From NCBI RefSeq assembly GCF_036826855.1, contig NZ_CP104578.1, positions 7,994,501-8,058,500 on the forward strand: a stretch of DNA of 64,000 bases. Direction: 5' to 3'. The position numbers were made by a program, and so were the translations under genes. The notes under the pieces are model-generated. The model was given only the letters and a program-made list of their open reading frames with translations. It had not been told where the DNA came from and ran no database searches. The stretch is from Streptomyces sp. SJL17-4. GTDB taxonomy: Bacteria; Actinomycetota; Actinomycetes; Streptomycetales; Streptomycetaceae. The first letter of the stretch is position 1, and each line of letters opens with the position of its first letter. This document shows positions 43,193-51,038 of this stretch, piece by piece.

Positions 43193-44008
43193 TCAGCGGA
43201 CCGAGCTCAGGAACGCGCGGGTGCGCTCCTCCGTGGGAGCGTCCAGGAGCTCGTCGGCCGGTCCCGACTCGACGATCCGGCCGCCGTCGAACATCAGGAT
43301 CCGGTCCGAGACGTCCCGGGCGAAGCCCATCTCGTGCGTCACACAGAGCAGCGTGATGTCGGTCCGCCGGGCGACGTCCCGCAGCACGTCCAGCACCTCC
43401 GCCACGAGCTCCGGGTCGAGCGCCGAGGTCACCTCGTCCAGGAGCAGGATCTTCGGCCGCATCGCGAGCGCGCGGGCGATGGCCACCCGCTGCTGCTGGC
43501 CGCCGGAGAGCCGGGTCGGACGCGCGTCGACCTTGTCGGAGAGTCCGACCAGGTCGAGCAGGTCCCTGGCGCGGTTCCCGGCCTCCTCCCGGCTCTCGCC
43601 GAGCACGTGCACGGGCGCCTCGACGACGTTCTCCAGGACGCTCATGTGGGGGAAGAGGTTGAACTGCTGGAAGACCATGCCGATCCGCCGCCGTCGCGCG
43701 GCCAGATGACGCTCGCTCGCCGGCACCAGCTTCCCGGCCGCCCGGCCCGGCATGTGGGAGAACGGCTCCCCGTCCACGTGGATGACGCCCTCGGTCACCC
43801 GCTCCAGCGTCATGAGGAGCCGGAGGATCGTGGTCTTCCCGGAGCCGCTCGGGCCGATCAGCGTCACACGTTCGCCGCGGGCGACCTCCAGGTCGAGGCC
43901 GTCCAGCACGGTGTGGTCCCCGTACCGCTTCGTGACCCGGTCGAAGCGGACCGCAGGGTGCGAGGCCGGGTTCTTGGTGAGGTCCTCGGACAGCTCCTCA
44001 ATGGGCAA
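43193..44008 (-). CDS. ehuA: ectoine/hydroxyectoine ABC transporter ATPase EhuA
   Basis: 271 residues from TTG 44008, preceded by GGAGG six bases upstream and overlapping the ehuD end by 11 bases. Walker A is GPSGSGKTT, Q-loop MVFQQFNLFPHM, signature LSGGQQQRVAIARALA, Walker B ILLLDEVTSALDPE and switch THEMGF, the standard polar amino acid ATPase (PAAT) pattern. The long insert RAAGKLVPASERHLAARRRR before the Q-loop is seen in EhuA proteins. It energises uptake of ectoines via EhuBCD. It is the last gene of the ectABCD-ehuBCDA unit. Confidence 0.92.
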   Translation of the reverse strand: MPIEELSEDLTKNPASHPAVRFDRVTKRYGDHTVLDGLDLEVARGERVTLIGPSGSGKTTILRLLMTLERVTEGVIHVDGEPFSHMPGRAAGKLVPASERHLAARRRRIGMVFQQFNLFPHMSVLENVVEAPVHVLGESREEAGNRARDLLDLVGLSDKVDARPTRLSGGQQQRVAIARALAMRPKILLLDEVTSALDPELVAEVLDVLRDVARRTDITLLCVTHEMGFARDVSDRILMFDGGRIVESGPADELLDAPTEERTRAFLSSVR

Positions 44009-44633
44009 GGCGTGCCTCCAGTCGTCGTATCAGCACCGAGGTCGGCCAGCTCGCGAGCAGGAACACCGCGGCGGCCAGGGTGAAGCTCTCCAGGTAGGCG
44101 AAGTGGGTGCTGCCGAAGGTGTTCGCCTCGTGGACCATCTCGTGCACCGTGATCACCGAGAGCAGGGGTGTCTCCTTGAACATGGAGACCGCGTAGTTGC
44201 CCAGCGGCGGCAGTACGTTGCGCACCGCCTGCGGCAGCACCACCGCCCGCCAGACCCGCCGGCGCGGCAGCGACAGCGCCGTGCACGCCTCCCACTGCCC
44301 CTTCGGCACGGCGTCGATGCCCGTCCGGTACACCTCGGAGAGGTACGTGGCGTAGTGCACGCCGAGCACCAGGACACCCAGCGTCGGCGCGTCGAGCCCC
44401 GGCACGAGTACCCAGGCCGCGAACAACTGCACCAGGAGCGGGGTCGAGCGGACGAACCCGGCCGCCCCGCGCACCGGAAGGGCCAGCCACGCGGGCCCCG
44501 CGCGCTGGGCGAGGGCGAGCGCGAGTCCCAGGACCATCGCGACGCCGAAGGCGAGCACCGTCGCGACCAGGGTGACGCCGAAGCCCTCCAGCACGGTCGG
44601 CAGAGCGGCCCGGGCCGCCTCTCCGTCCCACAT
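43998..44633 (-). CDS. ehuD: ectoine/hydroxyectoine ABC transporter permease EhuD
   Basis: 211 residues, about five membrane spans of the HisM/EhuD type. Spans include LVATVLAFGVAMVLGLALALAQ; the coupling-loop region is YRTGIDAVPKGQWEACTALSLPRRRVWRAVVLPQAVRNVLPPLGN. It forms the channel with EhuC. The start ATG overlaps the ehuC stop (TGATG), and its end overlaps the ehuA start. The high sequence similarity expected for ectABCD-linked ehu genes supports the substrate assignment, but binding specificity lies in EhuB. Confidence 0.92.
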   Translation of the reverse strand: MWDGEAARAALPTVLEGFGVTLVATVLAFGVAMVLGLALALAQRAGPAWLALPVRGAAGFVRSTPLLVQLFAAWVLVPGLDAPTLGVLVLGVHYATYLSEVYRTGIDAVPKGQWEACTALSLPRRRVWRAVVLPQAVRNVLPPLGNYAVSMFKETPLLSVITVHEMVHEANTFGSTHFAYLESFTLAAAVFLLASWPTSVLIRRLEARLAH

Positions 44634-45307
44634 CAGGCGCCTCCTTCCTGCCCGAGGCGGGCCTTCGCGGCCCGCTCCAGGGCGTTCATGAGGAGGCTCA
44701 GGACGACGGCCAGGCCGAAGTAGAGCCCCAGGAGCAGCAGGTACGAGGCGGCCGTCGCGCCCGTCGACGAGCGCAACTGGTCGATCTGGAAGGTGAGATC
44801 CGGGACCGTGACCAGCGAGAGCAGCGGCGTCGCCTTGAGCAGCTGGACGAGCAGGTTCTTGAACGGCGCCACCATCAGTGCGTGCGCCTGCGGCAGGACG
44901 ACCCGCCGCAGCCGCAGCACCGGGCCCATGCCGAGCGCGATCGCCGCCTCGGTCTGGGCGCGGGGGACCGCGGTCACCGCCCCTCGCACGACCTCGGAGC
45001 CGTACGCCCCGAAGTTGAGACCGAGCGCGAGCACACCACAGGCCAGCGGTTCCAGCCGGAAGCCGACCATCGGCAGCGCGAAGAACAGCCAGAACAGCTG
45101 CACGTACAGCGAGGTGCCCCGGAAGAACTCCACGACGACCCGCACCGCTCCGCGCACCGGCAGCCGCGCCGACCGGGAGAGCAGCCCGAGCGTGTACGCG
45201 AGGACCAGGGCGAGCGCGGCGCCGAGCACCGTGGCCTCCACCGTGACCAGGAGTCCCTCGCCGAGCCGGGGCAGCGCCCGGCGGAGCTCGGGGAGGAATT
45301 CAGCCAT
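44633..45307 (-). CDS. ehuC: ectoine/hydroxyectoine ABC transporter permease EhuC
   Basis: 224 residues, five membrane spans. Key blocks are LVTVEATVLGAALALVLAYTLGLL, FFRGTSLYVQLFWLFFALPMVGFRLEPL and the coupling loop EVVRGAVTAVPRAQTEAAIALGMGPVLRLRRVVLPQAHALMVAPFKN. It pairs with EhuD to form the membrane channel. It begins 102 bases after ehuB, a gap filled by a 30-base tandem repeat that may reduce downstream expression. The ATG at 45307 has only a weak ribosome site. Confidence 0.92.
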   Translation of the reverse strand: MAEFLPELRRALPRLGEGLLVTVEATVLGAALALVLAYTLGLLSRSARLPVRGAVRVVVEFFRGTSLYVQLFWLFFALPMVGFRLEPLACGVLALGLNFGAYGSEVVRGAVTAVPRAQTEAAIALGMGPVLRLRRVVLPQAHALMVAPFKNLLVQLLKATPLLSLVTVPDLTFQIDQLRSSTGATAASYLLLLGLYFGLAVVLSLLMNALERAAKARLGQEGGA

Positions 45308-45330
45308 TCCGGCCGCCCGCCGATCCGAGG

Positions 45331-45412
45331 CCCGTCACCGGGCCGCCCCTCGACACCACGCCCGCCACCGGGCCGCCCCCCGACACCACGCCCGCCTCGG
45401 GGCCGCCCCTCA
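45331..45412. repeat. 30-base tandem repeat in the ehuB-ehuC gap
   Basis: Two full units (45331-45360, 45361-45390) and a degenerate third (45391-45412) begin with CCCGYCACCGGGCCGCCCC and end in CGACACCACG. The last copy reaches the ehuB stop region. Length differences between strains would change the intercistronic spacing. Confidence 0.85.
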
Positions 45413-46327
45413 CCCGGCGCACAGGTCGGCGGTCCGCAGGGAACGGGGCGGAATCTCGCGCGCGGTGAAGCCGTAGCGGCCCAGGAGGTCCACGAACCGG
45501 TCCGGGGAACCGGTGATCTTGAGGAGCTCCTTGTTGAACGCGTCCCGGAGCCCGGTCGCGCCCGGCCGGAACACGGCTCCGCCCGCGCCCAGTTGCCGCT
45601 CGCCGTCGACCACCGGCACGAACGCCTCGGTCACCTCCACCGCGGCGTCCCGGTTCGTCCGCGCGAGCCAGCGCAGCGAGATGGCGGTCAGCGCGAAGGC
45701 GTCGATCCGCCCGGCGAGGAGGGCGTCGAGACCGTCCTGCTGCTTGGCGAGGGTCTTCACCGACCCGTCGGGGACCCCCGCCGCCTTGGCGAAGGACGCC
45801 TCCACCGCGGCCGTCAGCACACCGACGGTGACACCCTTCGCCGCGCAGGACGCCAGGTCGCTCAGCCCCTTCGGATTGCCCTTGCGGACCATCAGCGCGG
45901 TGGGGGAGACGAACTCCGGCTCGGAGAAGATCACCTTGGCGCAGCGCTCGGGCGTGATCGACATGCCCGCGCTCACCACGTCGAAGCGGTCGGCGAGCAG
46001 CCCGGGGATCAGCGCCCCGAACTCGGTCAGCGTCGGACGCAGTTCGCGCACCCCGAGCGCCGTGAAGACCTCGCGGTGCAGCGTCGGGGCCTCACCGGCC
46101 GGCTCGGCGCCGTCCTGGAAGCCGTACGGCGCCTCACCGGCGAACCCGACCCGCACGAAGCCCTGCTTCCGCAGCCGCGCCAGGAGTGCGCCGTCGTCCT
46201 CGGGCGCGCCCGAACCGACCTGGGTTCGGGCGCAGGCCGACAGCAGCCCGGGGGTCAGGGCGAGGCCACCGAGGAGCGCCGTTCTGCCGAGGAAGCCGCG
46301 TCGGTCCAGGCGCGCCGCGCCGGTCAC
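45410..46327 (-). CDS. ehuB: ectoine/hydroxyectoine-binding lipoprotein EhuB
   Basis: 305 residues from GTG 46327, whose GTGA overlaps the ectD stop; an alternative GTG at 46339 would add four residues. A Tat-like RRGFLG and the lipobox LLSAC (Cys32) make it a Tat lipoprotein. The family 3 binding domain reads LRKQGFVRVGFAGEAPYGFQD, LLADRFDVVSAGMSITPERCAKVIFSEPEF and AGGAVFRPGATGLRDAFNKEL, as in EhuB. It captures ectoine or hydroxyectoine for EhuCDA. Its position directly after ectD strongly supports the substrate. Confidence 0.92.
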   Translation of the reverse strand: MTGAARLDRRGFLGRTALLGGLALTPGLLSACARTQVGSGAPEDDGALLARLRKQGFVRVGFAGEAPYGFQDGAEPAGEAPTLHREVFTALGVRELRPTLTEFGALIPGLLADRFDVVSAGMSITPERCAKVIFSEPEFVSPTALMVRKGNPKGLSDLASCAAKGVTVGVLTAAVEASFAKAAGVPDGSVKTLAKQQDGLDALLAGRIDAFALTAISLRWLARTNRDAAVEVTEAFVPVVDGERQLGAGGAVFRPGATGLRDAFNKELLKITGSPDRFVDLLGRYGFTAREIPPRSLRTADLCAG

Positions 46328-47220
46328 GTGTGGTCCCACGAGGGCGCGGCGATGAACGAGGGCCGCCGGACGGGGGCGGCGAAGGGCGCCTCCGGCTGGT
46401 TCTCGACGCTGTTGAAGACGAGGAACACATTGCTCCGGGGGTAGGGGGTGATGTTGTCGCCCGACCCGTGCAGGGCGTTGCAGTCGAACCAGGTGGCGGA
46501 TCCGGCCGGGCCCGTGAAGTGACGGATGCCGCAGGCGTCGGCGAACGTGGTCAGCGCCTCGTGGGACGGCGTACCGGCGTCCTGCATCTGGAGCGACCTC
46601 TTGTAGTTGTCCTTCGGAGTGGCACCGGCGCAGCCGAGGAACGTGCGGTGCGAACCCGGCATGATCATCAGGCTGCCGTTGGTGGTGTGGTTCGGCGTGA
46701 GCGCGATGGACACCGACACGGTCCGCATCCTCGGCAGGCCGTCCTCCGCGTGCCAGGTCTCGAAGTCCGAGTGCCAGTAGAAGCCGCTGGCCCCGAAGCC
46801 GGGCTTGACGTTGACCCGCGACTGGTGGACGTAGACGTCGGAGCCGAGGATCTGGCGGGCGCGCCCGAGGATCCGCGGATCCTGGGCCAGCCGGCCGAAG
46901 ACCTCGCTCATCCGGTGCACCTCGAAGACGGAACGTATCTCCTGCGAGCGGGGCTCGACGACGGCCCGTTCGTCCGCCCGGACGGCCGGGTCGGAGACGA
47001 GCCGGTCCAGCTCCGCACGGAGCGCGTCGACCTCGTCGGGGGTGACGATCTCGTCGACCGTGACGAAACCGTCTCGGTCGTACTCCTCCAGTTCACGGGC
47101 CCAGAAGGGGCCCGCCGTGCCGGGCTCGGACCACACGACGGGGTCCTTGCGGCCGATCAGTTCCTCCTTGGGGCCACGGGTGGGGTAGAGGTCGACGGGG
47201 CGGGTGGGTGCGGAGGGCAT
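46324..47220 (-). CDS. ectD: ectoine hydroxylase EctD
   Basis: 298 residues. This Fe(II)/2-oxoglutarate dioxygenase converts ectoine to 5-hydroxyectoine. Diagnostic blocks: DLYPTRGPKEELIGRKDPVVW, FYWHSDFETWHAEDGLPRMRTVS, where H-x-D of HSDF binds iron, and WFDCNALHGSGDNITPYPRSNVF, where His of LHGS is the third ligand and Arg of YPRSN binds 2-oxoglutarate. ATG 47220 is preferred over ATG 47244, because family members begin near the DLYPTR block and an AGGAAG precedes at moderate distance. The stop is within the GTG start of ehuB. Confidence 0.95.
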   Translation of the reverse strand: MPSAPTRPVDLYPTRGPKEELIGRKDPVVWSEPGTAGPFWARELEEYDRDGFVTVDEIVTPDEVDALRAELDRLVSDPAVRADERAVVEPRSQEIRSVFEVHRMSEVFGRLAQDPRILGRARQILGSDVYVHQSRVNVKPGFGASGFYWHSDFETWHAEDGLPRMRTVSVSIALTPNHTTNGSLMIMPGSHRTFLGCAGATPKDNYKRSLQMQDAGTPSHEALTTFADACGIRHFTGPAGSATWFDCNALHGSGDNITPYPRSNVFLVFNSVENQPEAPFAAPVRRPSFIAAPSWDHT

Positions 47221-47280
47221 GGGGGAGCGTGCTTCCTTTCGCATGGGGGTGTCGGCTTCGGGCCGGGGGGCGCGCCGGGC

Positions 47281-47697
47281 TCAGACGTCGTCGGATGCGG
47301 GCTCGGGCTCGGTCAGCAGCGGGTAGACGCCGTTCTCGTCGTGGTCCTCGCGCCCCGTCACGGGCGGGTTGAAGACGCACAGGCAGCGGAAGTCGGCCTT
47401 GACCTTGAGGGTGTGGCGCTCGTGCCCGTCGAGCAGGTACATCGTTCCGGGCACGATCGTGTACGTGCGGCCCGTCTCGTGGTCGGTGAGCTCGGCCTCG
47501 CCGGCCGTGCAGACGACGGCCTCGACGTGGTTCGCGTACCACATGGCGGTCTCGGTGCCGGCGTACAGCACCGTCTCGTGGAGGGAGAACCCGACCCGCT
47601 CACGGGCCAGGACGATGCGCTTGCTCTCCCAGGTGCCGGAGGCGGCCCTCACGTGCCGCTCGGTGTTCTCCAGCTCGTCGAAGGTACGGACGATCAT
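47281..47697 (-). CDS. ectC: L-ectoine synthase EctC
   Basis: 138 residues, a cupin enzyme that cyclises N-gamma-acetyl-L-2,4-diaminobutyrate to ectoine. Key stretches are [87 protein letters not shown] and [25 protein letters not shown], all standard for EctC. The iron-binding residues Glu of HVEAVVC, Tyr and His of DGHERH are present. It is third in ectABCD, with 60 bases to ectD and 73 to ectB. Confidence 0.96.
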   Translation of the reverse strand: MIVRTFDELENTERHVRAASGTWESKRIVLARERVGFSLHETVLYAGTETAMWYANHVEAVVCTAGEAELTDHETGRTYTIVPGTMYLLDGHERHTLKVKADFRCLCVFNPPVTGREDHDENGVYPLLTEPEPASDDV

Positions 47698-47770
47698 GGG
47701 GTACGACTGCCTTTCGGGTCATCGGGCCGACCGGTCGGCCGGCCGTCGGAACGTCGGGTCGGGAGAGGGG

Positions 47771-49042
47771 TCAGGCGGTGTGGCGGACGGAGCGGGCCAG
47801 GATCCCGAGGCCCTCGTCGAGTTCGTCGTCCGTCGCGGTCAGCGGCGGCAGCAGCTTGACCACCTCGCCGCGCGGACCCGAGGTCTCCACCAGGAGGCCG
47901 GTCTCGAAGGCGCGTCGGCACACGGCGTCGGCGCGCTCCCCGTCGGCGAACTCCAGGCCCCACACCAGTCCGCGGCCGCGGACGGAGAGGCCGGTGCGCC
48001 CGTCGCCCCCGCACAGGTCGAGGAGGGCGCGCTCCACCCGGTCCGCCCGGCCCAGGGTGCGCGCGCGCAGGGCGCCGTCGCGCCAGTAGGCGTCGAGGGC
48101 GGCCGTGGCGGTGACGAACGCGGGGTTGTTGCCGCGGAAGGTCCCGTTGTGCTCGCCGGGCTGCCAGACGTCGAGCTCCGGCCGGAACAGGCAGAGGGCC
48201 ATGGGCAGGCCGTAGCCGCTGATGGACTTGGACAGGGTGACGATGTCGGGCGTGATGCCCGCCTCCTCGAAGGAGAAGAAGTCGCCGGTGCGGCCGCAGC
48301 CCATCTGGATGTCGTCGACGATGAGGAGCATCTCGTGCCGGCGGCAGAGCTCCGCGAGCGCGCGCAGCCACTCGGCCCGTGCGACGTTGATGCCGCCCTC
48401 GCCCTGGACGGTCTCGACGATCACGGCGGCGGGGTGGTCGAGGCCGGAGCCGGCGTCGTTGAGGAGCCGCTCGAACCAGAGGAAGTCGGGGAGCTGCCCG
48501 TCGAGGTAGTCGTCGAAGGGCATGCGGATGGCATGGCTCAGCGGGACGCCCGCGCCGGCCCGCTTGGCGGCGTTCCCGGTGACGGCGAGCGAGCCGAGCG
48601 ACATGCCGTGGAAGGCGTTGGTGAAGGAGACGACGGTCTGCCGCCCGGTGACCTTGCGGGCGAGCTTCAGCGCCGCCTCCACGGCGTTGGTGCCCGTGGG
48701 GCCCGGGAACATCACCTTGTAGGGCAGGGCGCGGGGCTCCAGGACGGTGCTGTGGAAGGTCTCCAGGAAGTCGCGTTTGGCGGTGGTCGACATGTCGAGG
48801 CCGTGGGTGACGCCGTCGTTGCCGAGGTATTCGAGGAGGGCCCGCTTGAGCACGGGATTGTTGTGGCCGTAGTTCAGCGAGCCGGCGCCGGCGAAGAAGT
48901 CGAGGTACGGACGCCCGTGCTCGTCGTACAGCCTGCTGCCACTGGCGCGCTCGAAGACGACGGGCCAGGCGCGGCAGTAGCTGCGGACCTCCGATTCGAC
49001 GGTCTCGAAGACGGAGGGCATGGCGATGTCGGTCAGGGTCAC
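47771..49042 (-). CDS. ectB: L-2,4-diaminobutyrate aminotransferase EctB
   Basis: 423 residues, class III PLP aminotransferase converting aspartate semialdehyde to diaminobutyrate with glutamate as donor. Signature regions: VFETVESEVRSYCRAWPVVFERASGSRLYDEHGRPYLDFFAGAGSLNYGHNNP, GPTGTNAVEAALKLARKVTGR, IVDDIQMGCGRTGDFFSFEEAGITPDIVTLSKSISGYGLPMA, where Lys of LSKS is the PLP lysine, and a C-terminal LLPPLTATDDELDEGL. GTG 49042 is preceded by GGAGAAGAG. It follows ectA by 53 bases. Confidence 0.96.
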   Translation of the reverse strand: MTLTDIAMPSVFETVESEVRSYCRAWPVVFERASGSRLYDEHGRPYLDFFAGAGSLNYGHNNPVLKRALLEYLGNDGVTHGLDMSTTAKRDFLETFHSTVLEPRALPYKVMFPGPTGTNAVEAALKLARKVTGRQTVVSFTNAFHGMSLGSLAVTGNAAKRAGAGVPLSHAIRMPFDDYLDGQLPDFLWFERLLNDAGSGLDHPAAVIVETVQGEGGINVARAEWLRALAELCRRHEMLLIVDDIQMGCGRTGDFFSFEEAGITPDIVTLSKSISGYGLPMALCLFRPELDVWQPGEHNGTFRGNNPAFVTATAALDAYWRDGALRARTLGRADRVERALLDLCGGDGRTGLSVRGRGLVWGLEFADGERADAVCRRAFETGLLVETSGPRGEVVKLLPPLTATDDELDEGLGILARSVRHTA

Positions 49043-49095
49043 GAAGTCTCTTCTCCAGAGTGGGGTACGGGGGTCTGGCGTGCGCGATCGACGGC

Positions 49096-49626
49096 TCAGG
49101 AGACCGGCGGGCCGAGGGGGCCGATGCGGTACAGCACCTCGGACCCGTGTCCCGCCGCGGGGAACGCGGCGGCCGGGAACAGGACCTCCTGTGTCACCTC
49201 CGCGCCGTGGCGACGTGCGAACGAGCGGAACAGCCGGTCGGAGGCCAGGTTCCCCGGGGTGACGGTCGCCTCGATCCTGCTGGTCCCGTGCTCGGCCGCG
49301 ACCCGCGCGGACAGAGCGTCGAGCAGGGTCCCGGCTACCCCGCTTCCGCGGTGCGAACCCTCGACGGCGATCTGCCAGACGAAGAGGGTGTCCGGCTCGT
49401 CGGGGCGCAGATAGCCGGTCACGAAACCGATCGGGCGTCCGGAGGCGTCACGGGCGATCGCGGTCGTGTCGGCGAAGTCGCGGCACCACAGCAGATAGCT
49501 GTAGGGCGAGTTGAGGTCGAGTTCGCCCGAGCCGCGGGCGATCCGCCAGAGCTCGGCGCCGTCCGCGATCGTCGGGGGAGTCGTGCGGGGAGTCGTGGTC
49601 GTACGGCCAGTGGTCAACGGGGTCAT
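49096..49626 (-). CDS. ectA: L-2,4-diaminobutyrate N-gamma-acetyltransferase EctA
   Basis: 176 residues, a GNAT enzyme that acetylates diaminobutyrate. The core starts after a Thr/Pro-rich leader: SPYSYLLWCRDFADTTAIARD, GFVTGYLRPDEPDTLFVWQIAVEGSHRGSGVAGTLLDALSAR with the acetyl-CoA loop RGSGVA, and EATVTPGNLASDRLFRSFARRHGAEV. This is the first gene of the unit, making the pathway order A, B, C, D. The 360-base upstream region to 49992 contains no other convincing gene and a dyad at 49776. Confidence 0.95.
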   Translation of the reverse strand: MTPLTTGRTTTTPRTTPPTIADGAELWRIARGSGELDLNSPYSYLLWCRDFADTTAIARDASGRPIGFVTGYLRPDEPDTLFVWQIAVEGSHRGSGVAGTLLDALSARVAAEHGTSRIEATVTPGNLASDRLFRSFARRHGAEVTQEVLFPAAAFPAAGHGSEVLYRIGPLGPPVS

Positions 49627-49775
49627 GGGCGCCGAAGCTACTCAGTGGATCTCGGAACTTCCTGGTCCGAGGGGCTTGTTACGGACACGAGGCCGTGATA
49701 GATGCGTCGGCCCCCTCCGTGGCGGGAATGTGTGCCACGTCGCACGGAAAAGGCCATCAAAACGGGGCGTATCCA

Positions 49776-49788
49776 CCGTTTATAACGG
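49776..49788. promoter_or_regulatory. CCGTT-TAT-AACGG dyad upstream of ectA
   Basis: A perfect inverted repeat CCGTT-N3-AACGG lies 150 bases upstream of the ectA start, in an unusually AT-rich island (49740-49870). On the minus strand the centre resembles a TATAA-like -10 box. It is a candidate operator or promoter of the ect-ehu unit. Confidence 0.4.
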
Positions 49789-49931
49789 ACTGGTAACGTC
49801 TCTTGGGGGTGTCCGTCTTTCGCGCCAAGAGCGTGAGAACATCCGCCATTTGACGTTTGAAGGAGGCCGCAGCGGTCAGGTGTAGGGGTCTGTCCGCGTG
49901 CGGTGCCTGACGTACCCGACGCGGAACATGC

Positions 49932-49970
49932 CGGAGCCGGGCCGGGTACGACGACCCCGGCCCGGCTCCG
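49932..49970 (-). terminator. terminator of the endonuclease I gene
   Basis: A perfect 15-base stem (49932-49946 with 49956-49970) around a 9-base loop lies 22 bases past the stop of the minus-strand nuclease gene at 49992. Confidence 0.7.
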
Positions 49971-49991
49971 TTCACCGCTGTGACGCGCGGC

Positions 49992-50795
49992 CTACCAGAT
50001 CGCCTCGACCCACTCCGGGTGGTCGATGAACGGGTTCCGGTTGCCCTGGTAGGTGGTGAAGATGACGTCGTTGCGACGCTCCTCGAAGGCGCTCGGCGGG
50101 TCCTGTTCGTTCCACTGCTTCAGGATCGAGAGGCGGCCGTGGAAGCGGACGCTGCCGTTGGTGGTCGACTCGTTGGGCTCCAGGTCGGCCCAGGCGTCGT
50201 CGCCCTCGTAGCGGACGGCCATGTAGAGGATCATCCGGGCCACGTCGCCCTTGTCGGCGTCGCGCGGCTCGAACGAGTCGCTGTCCGTGTAGCTGCCGGG
50301 AGCGCCGCTGACCGCGCTGCCGCCGTTGTCCCAGTCCTTGTTGCCCCGGATGCTGTTGATCTGGACGTCGCAGGCCCGCAGGTGGTGCAGGTCGGTGCCC
50401 GGGCCGGCCGAGGTGCCGAAGTTGCCGTGGGACTGGGCCCAGGTGTGCTCGCGGTTCCAGTCGCCGACGTCGCCGCCGTTGAGGCTCTTGCTCCGCGAGG
50501 TCCCGCTGTAGAGCAGGATGACGTTGTTGGTGTTGTTGGGGTCCTGGTCGGCGACCTTCAGCGCGTTCCAGACCGCGTCGTACGAGATCTTGCTCTGGCT
50601 GCTGATGATGGTGTGCAGCGAGGACTTGAGGCTCGTGCCGGTCTTGCCGATCGCGTTCTTGTAGTACGTGCTGTCGTACGCGGGGGTGGTGGCGCCGGCG
50701 GGGGTAGCGGCGACCGTGGGGAGCGTGACGCCGACGAGGGTGGCGGCGACGGCCGCTGCCCACACCTTCCATCTGCCGATCCGCACAACGGACAT
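49992..50795 (-). CDS. secreted endonuclease I family protein
   Basis: 267 residues. A Sec signal peptide is VWAAAVAATLVGVTLPTVAATPAGA. The endonuclease I (EndA/NucM) domain includes DWNREHTWAQSHG, the His-Me finger catalytic histidine, TDLHHLRACDVQINSIRGNKDWD, and GDVARMILYMAVRY, where the conserved Asn/Asp bind the metal. It degrades extracellular DNA and possibly RNA; in streptomycetes such nucleases help scavenge nutrients or take part in programmed hyphal death. Lone gene. It is separated from the Lrp gene by 243 bases holding a long palindrome. Confidence 0.93.
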   Translation of the reverse strand: MSVVRIGRWKVWAAAVAATLVGVTLPTVAATPAGATTPAYDSTYYKNAIGKTGTSLKSSLHTIISSQSKISYDAVWNALKVADQDPNNTNNVILLYSGTSRSKSLNGGDVGDWNREHTWAQSHGNFGTSAGPGTDLHHLRACDVQINSIRGNKDWDNGGSAVSGAPGSYTDSDSFEPRDADKGDVARMILYMAVRYEGDDAWADLEPNESTTNGSVRFHGRLSILKQWNEQDPPSAFEERRNDVIFTTYQGNRNPFIDHPEWVEAIW

Positions 50796-50899
50796 GGGGG
50801 GCCCTTTCCCGGGGACGGTACGCGTGGGACGGCGGGCGTCGGCTCAACGATTCCGCTGTCTACGCGTGTTGACTTCGTGTCATCGGGAGAGTGGCACAC

Positions 50900-50913
50900 G
50901 ACAGGTACCTGTC
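50900..50913. promoter_or_regulatory. GACAGGTACCTGTC palindrome
   Basis: A perfect 14-base palindrome whose flanks extend the symmetry to 22 bases with one mismatched pair. It lies 105 bases upstream of the nuclease start and 24 bases ahead of a GGGGAGGAGG-ATG on the plus strand at 50938. A specific regulator probably binds it; target unknown. Confidence 0.5.
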
Positions 50914-51038
50914 ATGTAACGGGGAGGAGGCTGTTCCATGACGAGTTCGCATATGGCGGAACCGAGGGGTTCCGTCAGGCTCGCCCCGAGGTTCCTCCAG
51001 GGCTCGTCCTCGCCGGGTCGTGGGCGTTCGGGGCGGCC

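Noticed and set aside
49790..49960. Possible ydaO (c-di-AMP) or other riboswitch
   Set aside because: I could not identify the family's conserved core, and the hairpin at the 3' side fits the nuclease gene's terminator instead.
49757..49975. 72-codon minus-strand open frame upstream of ectA
   Set aside because: No family, weak start, and it overlaps the dyad and terminator region; it is more likely untranslated leader.
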